DNA from: Mercurialis annua
Lineage: Eukaryota > Streptophyta > Magnoliopsida > Malpighiales > Euphorbiaceae
Reading direction: 5' to 3'
Assembly (NCBI RefSeq): GCF_937616625.2
Contig: NC_065575.1
Location: forward strand, 34,581,001-34,645,000
Length of the DNA: 64,000 nucleotides
Positions within the stretch are counted from its first letter, which is position 1; each line of letters starts with the position of its first letter. The position numbers were made by a program, and so were the translations under genes. Of the stretch, positions 11,024 to 23,395 are shown piece after piece. The notes beneath the pieces are model-generated. The model was not told the origin of the DNA and made no database searches. It was given only the letters and a program-made list of their open reading frames with translations.

Positions 11024-14000
11024 TCAAACTGTTATATTTGGATCCACAGTTCCAGCTGCATTGCCTTCTCCAGTTAGAAGTTGGTCAGGATCCTGTATTA
11101 AACATAAAAGTTCTAAGTAATTAATATATATATGAAATAAGGAAATAACCACCGGCAAGTCATATACCTCCATTCCCCATTTGATGTAATCTGGGGATTC
11201 ACAGGCTTTATATTCATCAACCAAACTCTCAATTATATCTCTTGATTCGTCAAATTCTGAGAGGTCATTGTCCTGATTGCATGTTACATTGCATTAGATA
11301 ACAAAGGTACCAGGCAAGTATTTTACAACGGGAATTACTCATGAAAAATTTGTAGCACGTGCATCTATGTTTTACCGAGAACATAAAAGAGTAACATAGA
11401 CAAGTACAATGAGCGCTTCCTCAAAACCAAAAACATGATACTTAGTTATGATGGAAAAGATAAATATTTGTTCATGCAACTGATAATTTGCGATCAGGCA
11501 TACCAGTGTCTGGCAGAACCATAAACTGAAACTACCACCTGAAATGCATGACAATCACGAAGAAGGCAACTTACAGCAAACATTGGAAATTTCCGATAGT
11601 TGTCAAGAAAAGCTTGCTTTTTCCTCAGCTTCTCATATTGGCTCAAGCATTTGCTGAAGAGATGCCGGATGCTAGTATGGCTTGCTAGCATGAGACCGCT
11701 TACCTAAAGTTTAAGCATGCATATGTAAAATGCTCCATAAACAGAGAACTTAGGTGAAGGTGGCAAATTATCACAATTTTTTTTTTGTAAAAGAATAACA
11801 CAACAAAGAAAAAAAGAAGACAGCTAGATGAAGCAAAGATAAGAACCAGAATCATACCCTATGGGCAGTTTGGACATACGGAGACTTTCTTGAGAGAGCA
11901 ACCTATAAACAAAATAGCAGAAAATAAAAAAACTACAGCCATTAACATCTCCTCAATAAGTTTAATGTATTCCAATATAAAGAGAAAAGAGTAGACCATG
12001 GTTCAAAAATAATTTATCATTTATGTTGTATATGAAAACCTGTATACTAGCAGGGCCCCACTCAATAAAGTTAACAAGCTTTCTTTCACGAATCCTCTGC
12101 AAACTTTCATGAACCTAAAACAGCAGGCAATGCAACATTGTTTAGAAAATTTATAAAGAAGATAGTTAAATAAATTAAATATATATATCTTCAGTTCCAT
12201 TTTTATAATAGGAATATCAATATTAAATAAATGTATCCAGCAAAGCAATCGACAACTGAATTTTAGATGATACTAATGGATACAGATTTGAAATGACAAT
12301 AAAAACCAAGTGCTTTACGGATTAAGATCCAAAAGCCCAATGCAAAATGACTCAACACAAAAGGCTTAGGTAGTTGTGGGATGCTAAGTGCCAATTTTCT
12401 TCAACATCATGTAGTAGTAATTCAACAACGAAATAAAGCAATCAGTCAATAACACAGATAATCTTAATCATTCCCTTTCATAGACGATGATCATTTATTA
12501 TGAAAGTTCTATGACCAATTTAATAATTTGACAAAACTAAGAAGGAAATCACAAATACTTTATCCATTATATGCAAAAACTCTCAAGATTACTTCACCTA
12601 TCACATGGATAGATAAGCCTCTAACAATAGGTACTGTAAGATGGATACAAATATAACTACGCATAAAACTGCATTTATGCTCACTAGAAAACAAAGTGAA
12701 CAATGAAACATATTATCTATTGAATAACTTGCATGTCTGTCCATGCAAGACTTTGCAGAAACCCTAAGACAAAAAAGTACATGAACAGAAGATACCTGAG
12801 TAGGGTCCACTTCTCCTTGAATGATATTCAAAATTGAGATATACTTTGCTTGACTAGCTTCTTTTGTTCTTGCATAAGAGGACACCATAATATTCTTTGT
12901 CTGCACAAGATATCATAAACAAGAAAATGACTCAGCACCTTTGTTGTAACTTGTAAGGGTTACAAATTAAATTCCACACCTGCAAAAGTCTTCTCATCAC
13001 ATCCAGCACGGTAGTTTTACGAATTACATTAGCCTGCCAGGAGATAAACTTATAAGAATTTCACATTTAGAATGCAACATGTAAAGAAAGATACTGAGAC
13101 AATTTAAGGAACTATAATAATCAATATCATGGAAAGAACTAAACATTGCATGCACAATCATAATGCCATGTTCCAAAATCCATGATTCTTGGGATTTACA
13201 TTTCTAAGTATTGTCTGTTTGGTCAGTAATCATAAAATCAACTATAAACCTATTACAGACATAAAACATGCATTATAGACCTATAGAGTGTTACCTGGTG
13301 TTCTACAGTAAGCGGCGTATATCCTGTCATAAGAAAATGGCACCTTGGTGTGGGAATCAAAGAGGCAAGAAGACCAACTAAATCATTATTCATATATCCA
13401 GGATATCGCAATGTGGTTGTGCTTGCAGACATTACGGTAGACACCAAAGAGTTAGTTTGAGCAACTGTAGGATTTGACATGTGTAAGCGTTCCACAGCTA
13501 TTCTATTCAATGCAGTGTTGTCAAGCACAACAACACAGTCAGCATTCAGTGTCAGTCTTTTGAGTGTTAAAAGTGAGTTGTAGGGCTGAACCACCACATC
13601 GCTCGTCTCCATCTGGTTAGGAAATACACTGTAGGTCTGAACCAGCTTTTTACTGTAACGATCATTCAGAGTCTCCAACAGATATGAGCCCATACCTTCA
13701 TTACACAAAGAGCATGTCACCACTTACCAACCCTCTGGCACGATACAAGGAGCATATGTATGAACTCCACTACTTCTACTGGTTGAATTTGAATATTGTG
13801 TGTCCATCCAAGCAAATGCATTGAAATTTAAAATTCTAAAAAAATGTAAGAGATAATGTCAAAAAGAACCTGAGCCTGTTCCTCCAGCAATTGAATGGCA
13901 CAGGACAAAGCCCTCAAGACTATCACTTCCATCAGCTTCCCGATCTATCATGTCCATTATATCCTCCTCGACACCCTTCCCCTAATCATCAAAGAAAACC

Positions 14001-14719
14001 CTAGATGATATACATAATTTAGTTGATTACCACAGAACCCGAGAATCTAAACTTTGAGTAGAATAAACATTTGACTCGGGACATCCACCACAAAAATTGA
14101 AAATTTTAGAAAGTAAAGAAGCGGCTACTGGCTAGTAATGAACCTGATGATAACCGCTCGCCCAGTTATTTCCAGCACCGCCACCATGATCTGCAACAAA
14201 GATATTCTCATGATTGTAAAGATTCCTGTATTCACCGTTCTGAATACCATTGATTACTCTAGGCTCCAAATCTATGAGTAAAGCTCGCGGTATGTAATGT
14301 TGATCATCAGCTTGGTAGAAGAACACGTCCTTCCTGTCACCTCCCTACAGCACCATGAAACAAAAAATAGACTAATACAAACCATCTACCATATTGAATA
14401 CTATACTTCTCGACAAGATATTCAGAGTCTGCATTTCCTTAGACTTTGCAATACTATCCTAATCATATTCATACTTGAAACTGATATAATTAAACTAACT
14501 TACACAGATGATTAAGCTAGGTTAATTAACTACTAAAGTAAATTACATATAAACTTTTAAAAAGCAACTATTCGGAAACTAAAATTGGACCTGAGTGGCG
14601 AAATCCTCAAGAATGCCGTCTTTACTGATACCGTGCTCGAAGCAGAGCTGCTTCCAGAACTCCATGCCGATCTGGTTCCCGCATTGTCCTACCTGCAATG
14701 TTATGATTTCTCTCGGCAT
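11024..14719 (-). CDS. TUBG: gamma-tubulin
   Basis: Eleven exons, all GT-AG and in phase: 14719-14591, 14344-14144, 13981-13870, 13695-13295, 13033-12980, 12900-12796, 12114-12040, 11902-11858, 11703-11575, 11272-11168, 11092-11024. The product is 474 residues, the length of plant gamma-tubulins. It starts [21 protein letters not shown] (nucleotide-binding start with the QCGNQIG motif) and has the tubulin signature GGTGSGMGSY at about 143-152. [14 protein letters not shown] at about 95-108 is gamma- rather than alpha/beta-type. The C-terminus lacks the acidic tail of alpha/beta tubulins and ends [11 protein letters not shown]. It nucleates microtubules as part of the gamma-tubulin ring complex at the nuclear surface, cortex and phragmoplast. 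Conserved gene structure and intact frame argue for an active gene. Confidence 0.96.
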
Positions 14720-14888
14720 TTCTTTTTCTTTCTTCCTGGAAAAAGTTAGGGTTTTAGGATGGAGATGGAAATTCGGAGCGCGTAGGGTTTTGAAATTGGG
14801 GGTGGAGGGAAGGGGAAAATTACAAAAAGGAAAATGAGGGAAACTGAGAATCGCGGAAAATTTGAAATGCGCTTACTGTAAACCAATT

Positions 14889-14896
14889 TATTTATA
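14889..14896 (-). promoter_or_regulatory. TATA box of the gamma-tubulin gene
   Basis: TATAAATA on the minus strand, about 170 bases upstream of the ATG at 14719. This puts the start of transcription near 14860 and gives a 5' UTR of about 140 bases, with no better candidate between. Confidence 0.5.
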
Positions 14897-15069
14897 GAGT
14901 GCAGTGGAGAGTGGCTACACTATAATCAGCTACCTGTGCGCGTTATTATGTGTTTTGTTGTGTTGTTTGGCGTGGTAAGTGTCTTGGGCTGAGCTTGCCA
15001 CTTCTTGTGGATCTAGTTTGTTCATGATGTTGGGCCTTTTGCTGGGTTTCTTCTACAGAAGATTAAGAT

Positions 15070-17115
15070 AATACTCTATTGAAAAAATTACATAAATATT
15101 CTAATAACGCTAAATCTTTACAAAAATACTAAGGGGGCTAATTATTTTCATTAAATGCTAAGTTGACATTTTTAATGTAAAGCTGAAAACGGCAAATTAT
15201 TACATAAAATACCTAATTAATCCTAACCATACATGTGGCACACTAACAAAGAAAAAGTAACGTATCACTGGTTGCTTTTTTCCTCATTACTCTCTTCCTA
15301 TTTTCTCTTTCTCTCTCTCAACAGCTATTTTTAGAGCTTAAATTTCGAATATCTTTAAAATTATATCCAATTTTGTTGGTTACATCAACACTCCTTTTAT
15401 TCTAGTCACGATTTTTTCAATTATTTTTTCAAACATTTTTAATCGAGCATACCATACTGAGTATCGTCCCCGACGTGAAAAAAAATCGAATTCAAGTGAC
15501 TCTAAAAATGGTGTTGTGTTGATTTTCTCTGATTATAAAATACAAGAGAATTCTTTTTTAAATACGAGACATAGAATGGGATCTTTGAAGGGTTTGTGGC
15601 ATTTAATTTTCTTAAAAACCCAGCTGAAATACTAGTTATGTTTCTAATTTTTTTAAGTAAAGATGTTTGCTTCATGATCTTTAAATTTGTAAACCTATAG
15701 TCGGTGTTTTTCTATGAAGGGAATGTTCTTTTAAAAAGTGGGGCCGTTGATTTTTGATTAACCTGTTGGGTAGGTTAAAATATTCACCATTCTAAGTACT
15801 TGATATTAGTTCATTTTTTCTAAACTGAAGTCTTCTTATTTTGTTTGTTTAACTGTGTGGGTTTTAGCATTTATGAGATTTGATTTTGTTATAGATAATA
15901 AAGAGTTATGGTAATAGCTAGTAGGCTGTGTGGTAATGCAAAATTCATTTTGCCTCCCATATCCTTTAATCCTTATTGCTAATAACACAATTCTGTTTTA
16001 CTTTAATTTTTTTGGAAATTTTTTTATTTTGTATTATGCTTGAACTTCTTTTATTCATGATAAGGTTTTAATTTAGTTTTATTTTTACAGTTCATTGCCT
16101 TCAAAGATCTCCTTCTATGTCTCGTTTGACCCAAATTACCCAGCTGCAGCAACAACAACAACAATTCGGCAACGTTTTGAGACAACAACAGGGGCTTTAT
16201 GGTCAAGTTAATTTTAGTGGCTTTATGGTCAAGTTAATTTTAGATCTGAATTGTGTGTCTATGATATGTATATACAATGTATCCGAGATTGTTTAAGAGA
16301 TGCATTATTTTTTGTTTAAGAGAATCGTCTTCCCTGACTTTCAAAGTAAAGTCAGCCACTTCCTTTCTGGATTCTGTTTCTCTTTCGGGATTTTTATGTA
16401 AGAATTTATTACTTTTTCATGCTAATTCTATATTTTTGATTAATGATGTGTCATATGTACCCATCTAATAAAGAAAGTTGGTAATGTAATATTTTCGTTA
16501 TCAAATCAATTTGTTATTACACCCGAGAGAGTGTTAGAAAACGCGACCATTAGTAAAGCATCCCCTCTTATGATACATTACACACTGAATTTTTTTAAAA
16601 TTTTAAATATTTTTTATAAAATATTTATAAAAAATATGATAACACTGCGAAGGAGAATGTGATATATTATTTATGTATCCGAGATGTATCATCTAGTTAT
16701 ATTGTTTAAGAGATGTATTTTTTTTTATTTTTGTATGCATTATATGATATGGATTAGTATATTTTTATTTGCTAACATTTCTCATGTGCTTTTTTTATTT
16801 GTAGTTTATGGTTTCAACAATGATACATATTCAAATATTTTTTTTGAAATGTTGACCCTCACTGACGCGCGTCAGAAGAACGTGTAAGACGAGCGTCAGA
16901 CGCGCTTCTGACGCGTTTTGACTGCTTTTTGACACGTTTTTTTGTCTTATTTGTTATTTGAGTAAGACATGTGTCTCTTATTTAGTGGTTAGGTATAAAA
17001 TGTAAACGTTTTAGATTTTTAGGTGCTAGTGTAATAAATGAGTTTAGTTAGCATTTTTGTAAACTTTGTTGATATTTTGTATAGTTTTGTAATCTTCTCT
17101 ACTCTATTTTGTAAA
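15070..17115. mobile_element. probable non-autonomous element carrying a captured Q-rich exon
   Basis: The left end (about 15070-15260) and right end (about 16930-17115, read in reverse) share a series of inverted matches, including CTTTACAAAAATACTAA versus GTTTACAAAAATGCTAA and an ACATGTG-type block, so they look like old terminal inverted repeats. The right end is also closely similar to 28310-28560 (shared GTCAGACGCG..TTCTGACGCG words and the AGGTGCT..GTAAT block). I found no clean target duplication, so the borders are approximate. Confidence 0.45.
16091..16200 (+). pseudogene. captured exon fragment of a Gln-rich protein
   Basis: After a good splice acceptor (TTTTTACAG, ending 16090) an open frame encodes [20 protein letters not shown] followed by [20 protein letters not shown], a Gln-rich segment of the type seen in plant transcription cofactors (a TAF12/EER4-like or mediator-like protein is my best guess, untested). 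A 30-base stretch (GTGGCTTTATGGTCAAGTTAATTTTA) is then duplicated and the frame degenerates. No partner exons are visible on either side and the fragment lies within a probable mobile element, so a captured gene piece is more likely than a live gene. Confidence 0.45.
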
Positions 17116-17296
17116 TTAATTTGATTTCCTACCTCAATAAGGAAAAGATAGAGAAAATAACTCATCATTTTAATGCTTTTATTTTTTTACTCTAAAGAAT
17201 GTTTATATTATAATTATACCTACTTTTCTTTAATTTTTTACTCTAATTATATTTTCTCTTATTATGTTACAGCTGTCATATTTTTATATGTCTCTC

Positions 17297-17409
17297 TCTT
17301 CTTCTTCTTCTTCTTCTTCTTCTTCTTCTTCTTCTTCTTCTTCTTCTTCTTCTTCTTCTTCTTCTTCTTCTTCTTCTTCTTCTTCTTCTTCTTCTTCTTC
17401 TTCTTCTTC
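17297..17409 (+). repeat. (TTC)n microsatellite
   Basis: About 37 uninterrupted TTC units. It gives long open frames in several phases (poly-Ser, poly-Phe, and poly-Glu on the minus strand), none of which is a gene. It lies in the left arm of the 17100-19395 foldback element; the right arm has only a short GA-rich counterpart. Confidence 0.98.
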
Positions 17410-17779
17410 GTCAATTTTCTTCTTCTTCTTTATTTCTTCTTTTCTTTTCCATTTTCTTTGTTTCTTCTTCGTTCCTTCATCGCTCCGCCGCCGTTTTTTC
17501 ATCGCTCTACCGTCGCTGCATTGTTCTTTCATATTTTATTTTAGCAAACGTTTCTTTAATTCATGGTGATTATTGCGATTTTTATAACATCCAGATCTAA
17601 ATAAATTATTTTTGATTTGTTTTCCAATTTTAGATCTAAAAATCTGCATGATAAACGATGTTATGACGAAAAAAAAAACAATTTTCTGCACAAAAAACGA
17701 TTTTCTGAAGAAAAAAAATAGTATCTGATTATCATAACACTGCAGGAAAAAAAAAGATTTTTTATAAAAAAAAAACAGT

Positions 17780-18860
17780 CTCTGATTATCATATGAGTAT
17801 CACTATATTATCATGTTGTTATCATAATAACACTGTATAAAGAAAGATTTTCTACAAAATAAATTGATTATCATGTTGTTATCACTGTATTATCATCTCG
17901 TTATCATAATATAACATATGATACCGAGATGATGATGTATTATTATACCTAAATAATAATGTTATGACAACGACATAATAATAAAATTATGATAACATTA
18001 TGATATCCATATGAAAATAATTACATAAAAATTATGATAACGAGATGATAATGTGAAGAAAATAGTATGATAATGAAGTATAATAAGGTCATATTATCAT
18101 ACTATTATCTTCACTTTATTATTTTATTATCATAATTTTTTTGTAATTGTTTTTTTTATACATGTATCATATAATCATACTATTATCTTCACATTATCAT
18201 CTCGTAATCATAATTTTTTTGTAATTATTTTTTTCATACATGTATCATATTATCTTTACATTATCATCTCATTATCATAATTTTTTTTGTAAGTTTTTTA
18301 CATACAGGTATCATATTATCATACTATTATCATAATTTTATTATTTTATTATCATTTGATTATCATACTGGTGTCATGAATCTTTTTGTAATTCTATTTT
18401 CACGTACGTTATCATCCAGTTATCATAACCTTATCATAATTCATTATCATCTAATTATCATACTCCAGCGTTATGATAACGACATGATAATCAGACACTA
18501 TTTTATCATACATTATCATAGATATTATCATATATGTACCATAAATATTATCATCTCGTTATCATATGATAAAACATTATCATATGACACTATCTCTGTT
18601 ATTTTTTTTCCATGTAAGTATCATATTATCATACTATTATAAGCTTATCATTATATTATCATAAAAACATTATCATACTATTATCATTATCGTACATTTG
18701 TATTATCATAACTTTATCATAATCATATAATTAATGTTATGCGACATGATAATAACATGATAATCAGACGCTATTTTTTAATAAAAAATTGATTTTTTCT
18801 GCAGTGTTATGATACTTGCATGATAATGCAGTGATGATACTCATATGATAATCAGAAGAA
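17780..18860. repeat. degenerate TTATCAT / ATGATAA repeat field
   Basis: Roughly 1.1 kb in which TTATCAT, ATTATCAT and the complement ATGATAA recur every 8-20 bases (for example ATATTATCATACTATTATC). The strand bias flips along the field: ATGATAA-rich at about 17900-18080, TTATCAT-rich at about 18080-18720, ATGATAA again to 18860, so the field itself is internally inverted. Confidence 0.8.
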
Positions 18861-19395
18861 GTTTTTTTTTCCAGAAAATTATTTTTTGTGTATAAAAACG
18901 TTTTTAATGCAGATTTTTATATCTAAAATTGAGAAAATTCAAGAGTAATTTTTTTAGATCTGAAAGTTAAACAAATCGTATTAATCACCACGAGTTAAGG
19001 AAAAAACGCTAAAATTGAATATGAAAAACGGCTGAGCAGCGGCGTAATGATGGCAGAGCGACGGCGGAATGATGAATTAACGATGAAGAAGAAACAAAAT
19101 TGAAAAAGGAATGAAGAACAAGAAGAAAATGAAGAAAAAGAATGGCGAAAAAAAAAAGAATAAAGAAGGATAACAAAAGGAATGGAGAAGAAAGAGAAAA
19201 AGAGAGAAAAAAATGACAGTTGTCAAATATTGTTAGAGTAAAATAATAATAAAAGGCAGGTATAATTATAATATAAATAGGTGTTAGAGTAAAAAAAATA
19301 AAAATATTAAATTAGTGAAGTATTTTCTCTATTTTTTCCTTGTTAAAGTAGGAAATCATATTATTTTTTAAAAAAGAGTATTTTTTCTAATTTTC

Positions 19396-20678
19396 TCTTT
19401 CTTCTTGGGCTTTTTACATATCTACATAGTTTGGATTAAGGGTTTGCATTTATATGGTCTGAAATAATAAATATTTACAAAAACACACTTTTTAGTTCTT
19501 TGTATATTCAAATATCCTTCTTCTTCTAACAAAGTAACACTGTTTTGTCCAATTTTTCCGACACTGAACAAAACAATCTTTTGTTGAAGCTCAATAGAAC
19601 TGAGCTGATAAATACGATTTCTCCCCCACCTATCACTAAAAATAATTAAATTAACATAAATCAATTATCATAATAACAAAAGATGTCAATAGTTTTTCTC
19701 ATTCGGTGTATTTTTATCTCCACCATCTAATGTTGCAACCATAATCGTTCAATTGTTTGGTATAATTTGAGGCTAATTTAGTCACACCATTAATTTTTCG
19801 ATTTGATTTGAAATTTTTGATTCATTCATTCAGATATATATTTATTATTTTATTATTTTAAATTTAGCATAAAAAATAGCACCATATTATAAATATTTTA
19901 GAATATTTTTTTTTACAAAAATCCTATTTTCAGCTAAGTATTTGTAAAAATACATTCTAATTTATCCAGTTGTCAAAGTACGTTTTTGTTTTTTGCAAAG
20001 ATACGTTTTTGATAGAATACTGGTAGTTTATTAGTATATTGTTGATAAATTATTTGCAAATTGATAAAAAAAAATCATTTAAAAAAAACTATCACATTAA
20101 AAAGTTAGAGCATATTTTTTTGAAAATTTTGAAAAAAACATAGAGGGCGTAATTTCCTTAATTTCCTAAGTATGATAAAATGTGGCATAGTCAGTCAAAT
20201 ATATTTTTAGTTTTAGTAAAAAATTTGAGGGAAGCATTATTTTCCCAATTGAAGAAAGTCGGCATCCACTCAATGGAAATGCTAGCTTTTGTTTTGTTAA
20301 ACAAAGTCTATGAAGTAGCTTTTTGTTTTACATAAAATAAAATAAAAACCCTTTCAAATGTATCTAATTTTAACACAAGATTCACAACAGCAATATCAGG
20401 ATTACGAACATAAAAATCTCAACAACTCTCGGATCTTTAATTTTACAAAAACTCAATTAAACTTCCACTAAACAAAAATATAGCAAACAATAAAATATCT
20501 ACAAACTTAGTCTTGAATTATTTCCAAGAATGAAACAAAAACAAAAGCTAAAAATCATGATAAAAATTGAAGAAAACCAATCCAAACTACTATACATACA
20601 CATTACTTAATACTCGATCATGGCAAGGATCGATCATACAATAATAATAATAATATTATGATGATACATCATTAATGT
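19396..20678. other. intergenic, no gene seen
   Basis: AT-rich; the 3' part (from about 20340) likely includes the 3' UTR of the small gene ending at 20679. No repeat with clear ends was recognised. Confidence 0.35.
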
Positions 20679-20921
20679 CTAGTGATGCCAAAGAAAAGCT
20701 CCCATGGCAAACTTTCTCTTGTGATCAACATCTCCGGTGATGGGCAGGCCATACGCTTTAAGCAAGCAATCGATTTTCCATTCCGGCATGCTTTCGTACT
20801 CTTTTTTTGTGTATCTCGGATAGTGTAAGGGCATCTCGAAGTAGCCGCACCGATCCTTGGCGTGATCGCCGTTCGGGGTGCTGCCTACATTCGCAGCTGC
20901 CCTTCTTGCTACTGACTCCAT
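20679..20921 (-). CDS. small DUF7722-like plant protein (80 aa)
   Basis: Single exon, start at 20921, stop at 20679. The product has a basic/Ala start (MESVARRAAANVGSTPNGD) and a compact conserved-looking part: CGYFEMPLHYPRYTKKEYESMPEWKID... then CLLKAYGLPITGD and KRKFAMGAFLW at the C-terminus. The FEMPLHYPRYTKxxYExMPEWKLDxLLxxYGLP pattern with an AMGAFLW end is that of a family of short plant proteins annotated DUF7722; no biochemical role is known to me. An in-frame ATG at 21041 would add 40 residues, but a TATA box (20960-20968) lies inside that extension, so the internal ATG is chosen. Short intronless gene with no linked partner. Confidence 0.8.
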   Translation of the reverse strand: MESVARRAAANVGSTPNGDHAKDRCGYFEMPLHYPRYTKKEYESMPEWKIDCLLKAYGLPITGDVDHKRKFAMGAFLWHH

Positions 20922-20959
20922 TTTTTGTTGGTGTGGTTGTAACAAGCTATGAAATGGCC

Positions 20960-20968
20960 TTTTTATAG
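20960..20968 (-). promoter_or_regulatory. TATA box of the 80-aa protein gene
   Basis: CTATAAAAA on the minus strand, 39 bases upstream of the chosen ATG at 20921. Transcription would begin near 20935, leaving a very short leader, and excludes the upstream in-frame ATG at 21041. Confidence 0.55.
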
Positions 20969-21041
20969 ATGCGTGCGTGTGCTTTGGTATGTGAGATAAG
21001 AAAAAGGTTGTGGGAAATAATAGTAGACATTGTCGAGGCAA

Positions 21042-21547
21042 ATTGTATTTTCAATTTATTAATTGCTGAGAAAACAATGTTTTAAAGCAAATGATTTTAT
21101 GAATTTAAAATTGTTTTTTGTTATGTGGATTTTATATGGCTGAAATCTTATTAAAGAAATTTTATAGCAGATTACTGTTAGGCCCTCAGATAAATTATAA
21201 TTCATATTTTGGTCTTTTTGATTTAAAATCAAACGATATGATTCTCGATTTTTATTTTCTTTAACATGTTAGTTTTTCTGGTTTAGTTAACTGAGTTAAA
21301 AGACTTAATTAAAAAAACAAAATTTTAATTTAGGTTTTAAACTTATTTTTTACTTAAATATAAATAAAAATTATATTGTTATGAGATTTATTCACTTGAT
21401 AAATTCAATTTAATTTGTATTACTTTTCTATACATTTAATTTTTTTTGCTTCGTTTACTTTTTAAACCTAAAAATTAAGATAAAAATATTTAAAAATTTA
21501 AAAATTGTACAAAATTAAATTAAAATAATTGAATCTTATAACAGTAT

Positions 21548-21579
<32 letters not shown>

Positions 21580-23045
21580 TTTAAAATATAAATTTAAAAA
21601 TTGAATTGAACTGAATGTTTTTAATAGTCATTTGACTTACTTGACCAATACAAAACTGAATGAAATGACTAAATTGTTAACAGAAATAAAAATAAAAACG
21701 TGTACCATTTAATTTTTTTTTTTAAAAGAAAAAAAAAGTATCAATTATAATATATGTAAAGGACCTAAAAGTGATTTGTTCATCATTTTATTATTTATTT
21801 CTGTTTGTTCCTTAATTATTCAATTGGCCAGCTGCTTGAGTGTTTATTAGTTTTAACTTGTGCAGCAATATTATATAATATCAGCCCCTATTATCAATAA
21901 AACTCAAGAATCTACTAATTAATCAACTTTTTTTATTTCCAAGCAACCATCGAACGTTAAACTTGACTTGTTAATCAATTCGTTAACTTGGTTTTTCTCA
22001 CTTCCAAAAGGCAAAAGATAAGGGGTAACCACGAAACTATATCCAAGAAATTATTTAATTTTAAGAATATGCTTTCATTATATCTTTATCTAAAATATAT
22101 AAAAACTTATTTTATGCTTTTATTTTTTCTATAAAAAAAATAAAAAAGATTCTTATAAGATTCACCACATATGTCATAATTCACAAATTTATCTCATATT
22201 TAAAAATCAAATGATAAAATGTTCTATTTTTATTCTGGTCAATTGTTCCGTCTATTTTCAGTGTTAGTCAACTGAGTTTAAGGACTAAATTTAAAAAAAT
22301 AAAAAATTTAATTTAATTTTTAAATTTATATTTTTAATATGCCTAAATACAAATTATACTATTTTGAGATTTAGTAATTAACGGCTTCAATTTAAATTTT
22401 AATATTTATTAATAATTTAGTCTTTTGAATTAATATTTGTTTTATTTTAAATTTTTTTAGTTTCAAAACAAAATTAAGTAAAAAAATTAAAAATTAAATA
22501 AATAAAAATTATCAAGCATTTAATTTATGAATTTATAATTTTTATTTATTTCTATGTGAAAAATTAGTTTAAATTCTTTGACTCAGTTGATTAACAAAAA
22601 AATGAACAAAATAGTATATCATATTAAAATCGTTTGATTTTCAAATAAAAGGAATAAAAGTGTGATTTATACATGTGGGGGCGGTATTTGCTCTAAAAAT
22701 ATATTGCATATAAGTATTTAACACTTAGAGATAAATTCCTAACGTATCTTGGATGAGACTTTGATATATCTTATATTTGGCGGACAAAATGAACATTTTT
22801 AAGCGCTAGGTGAAATTTTTATTTAAAGGTCGAGTGAATTATAATTTTTAAGGAAATATTATTAGTCTGGCCATTTTTGTGGATTTCTTTAAGATTAAGA
22901 GCTATCTAGACTCTTTCAAAAGAAAAAACAAGAGCTATTTAGATAAAGAAAACCACTATATTCTCCTTTGTTCCAAAAGCTTCTACCGTTCTAAGATTCT
23001 ACGTCTCCTTCTTTACCACAAAATAATTATACAACGCACAGTTTC
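21042..23045. other. AT-rich intergenic DNA with an (AT)n tract
   Basis: No gene. An (AT)n microsatellite lies at 21558-21581. Blocks such as TTTAATTTTTAAATTTATAT near 21300-21350 and 22290-22340 recur in direct and inverted form (the 21220-21720 and 22200-22660 stretches share TTGACTCAGTTGA/GTTAACTGAGTTAA words), suggesting old MITE-like copies without clear ends. Confidence 0.35.
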
Positions 23046-23190
23046 GCATATTATTTGTGCAACCAATAAGGCGTAAATGTTTAATGATAAAAAAATAAAT
23101 AATAAATAAAGATTTTTATCGCAAATGATTATTGGCTTGTTGTAAAAATAACGTGGCACATCCGTTGTGTGGGATAAACACTCTTTACCA
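23046..23190 (-). repeat. MITE family C, copy 2 (one end truncated)
   Basis: Minus strand reads GAGTGTTTATCCCACACAACGG, then GTGCCACGTTATTTTTACAA, CAAGCCAATAATCATTTGCG, AT-rich centre and an end ACGCCTTATTGGTTGCAC. The first half is nearly identical to the copy at 46131-46306. Arranged head to head with copy 3, which starts about 20 bases away. Confidence 0.65.
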
Positions 23191-23211
23191 AATGGATGAA
23201 AAACATAGCAA

Positions 23212-23395
23212 TGCACGAGTGTTTATATCCTGCATTAGTTGTGTCATGTCATATTTATAACAAGCCGATGAGTATTTGCAATATAAATTCTTTTAATTAT
23301 TACTTATTTTTTTAATCATTAAAAATTCTACATAACTAACGCACAATTGATTTTTTACATAAATGACATGGCACAACCGCTGTATTGGATAATTT
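23212..23395 (+). repeat. MITE family C, copy 3
   Basis: Begins GAGTGTTTATATCCTGCATT, then GTGTCATGTCATATTTATAA, AAGCCGATGAGTATTTGC, AT-rich centre, and ends with the inverted counterpart ATGACATGGCACAACCGCTG. The two ends are inverted repeats of each other (GCACAACCG versus CGGTTGTGC-type). Confidence 0.65.

Larger units (their letters stand above)
17100..19395. mobile_element. foldback-type element (about 2.3 kb) with long inverted arms
   Basis: The left arm 17100-17680 and right arm 18870-19395 are inverted copies: GATTTCCTACCTCAATAAGG pairs with GATTTCCTACTTTAACAAGG read from the right, followed by matching blocks TTTATATTATAATTATACCT, AGCTGTCAT versus AACTGTCAT, the CTCTTTCTTCTTC-rich zone, and TAGATCTAAAAATCTGCAT. 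The centre (17780-18860) is filled with TTATCAT repeats. No coding capacity. No clean target duplication was found. Confidence 0.65.

Noticed and set aside
17173..17569. Long open frames on both strands (poly-Phe, poly-Ser, poly-Glu)
   Set aside because: They are produced by the (TTC)n microsatellite and vanish at its borders.
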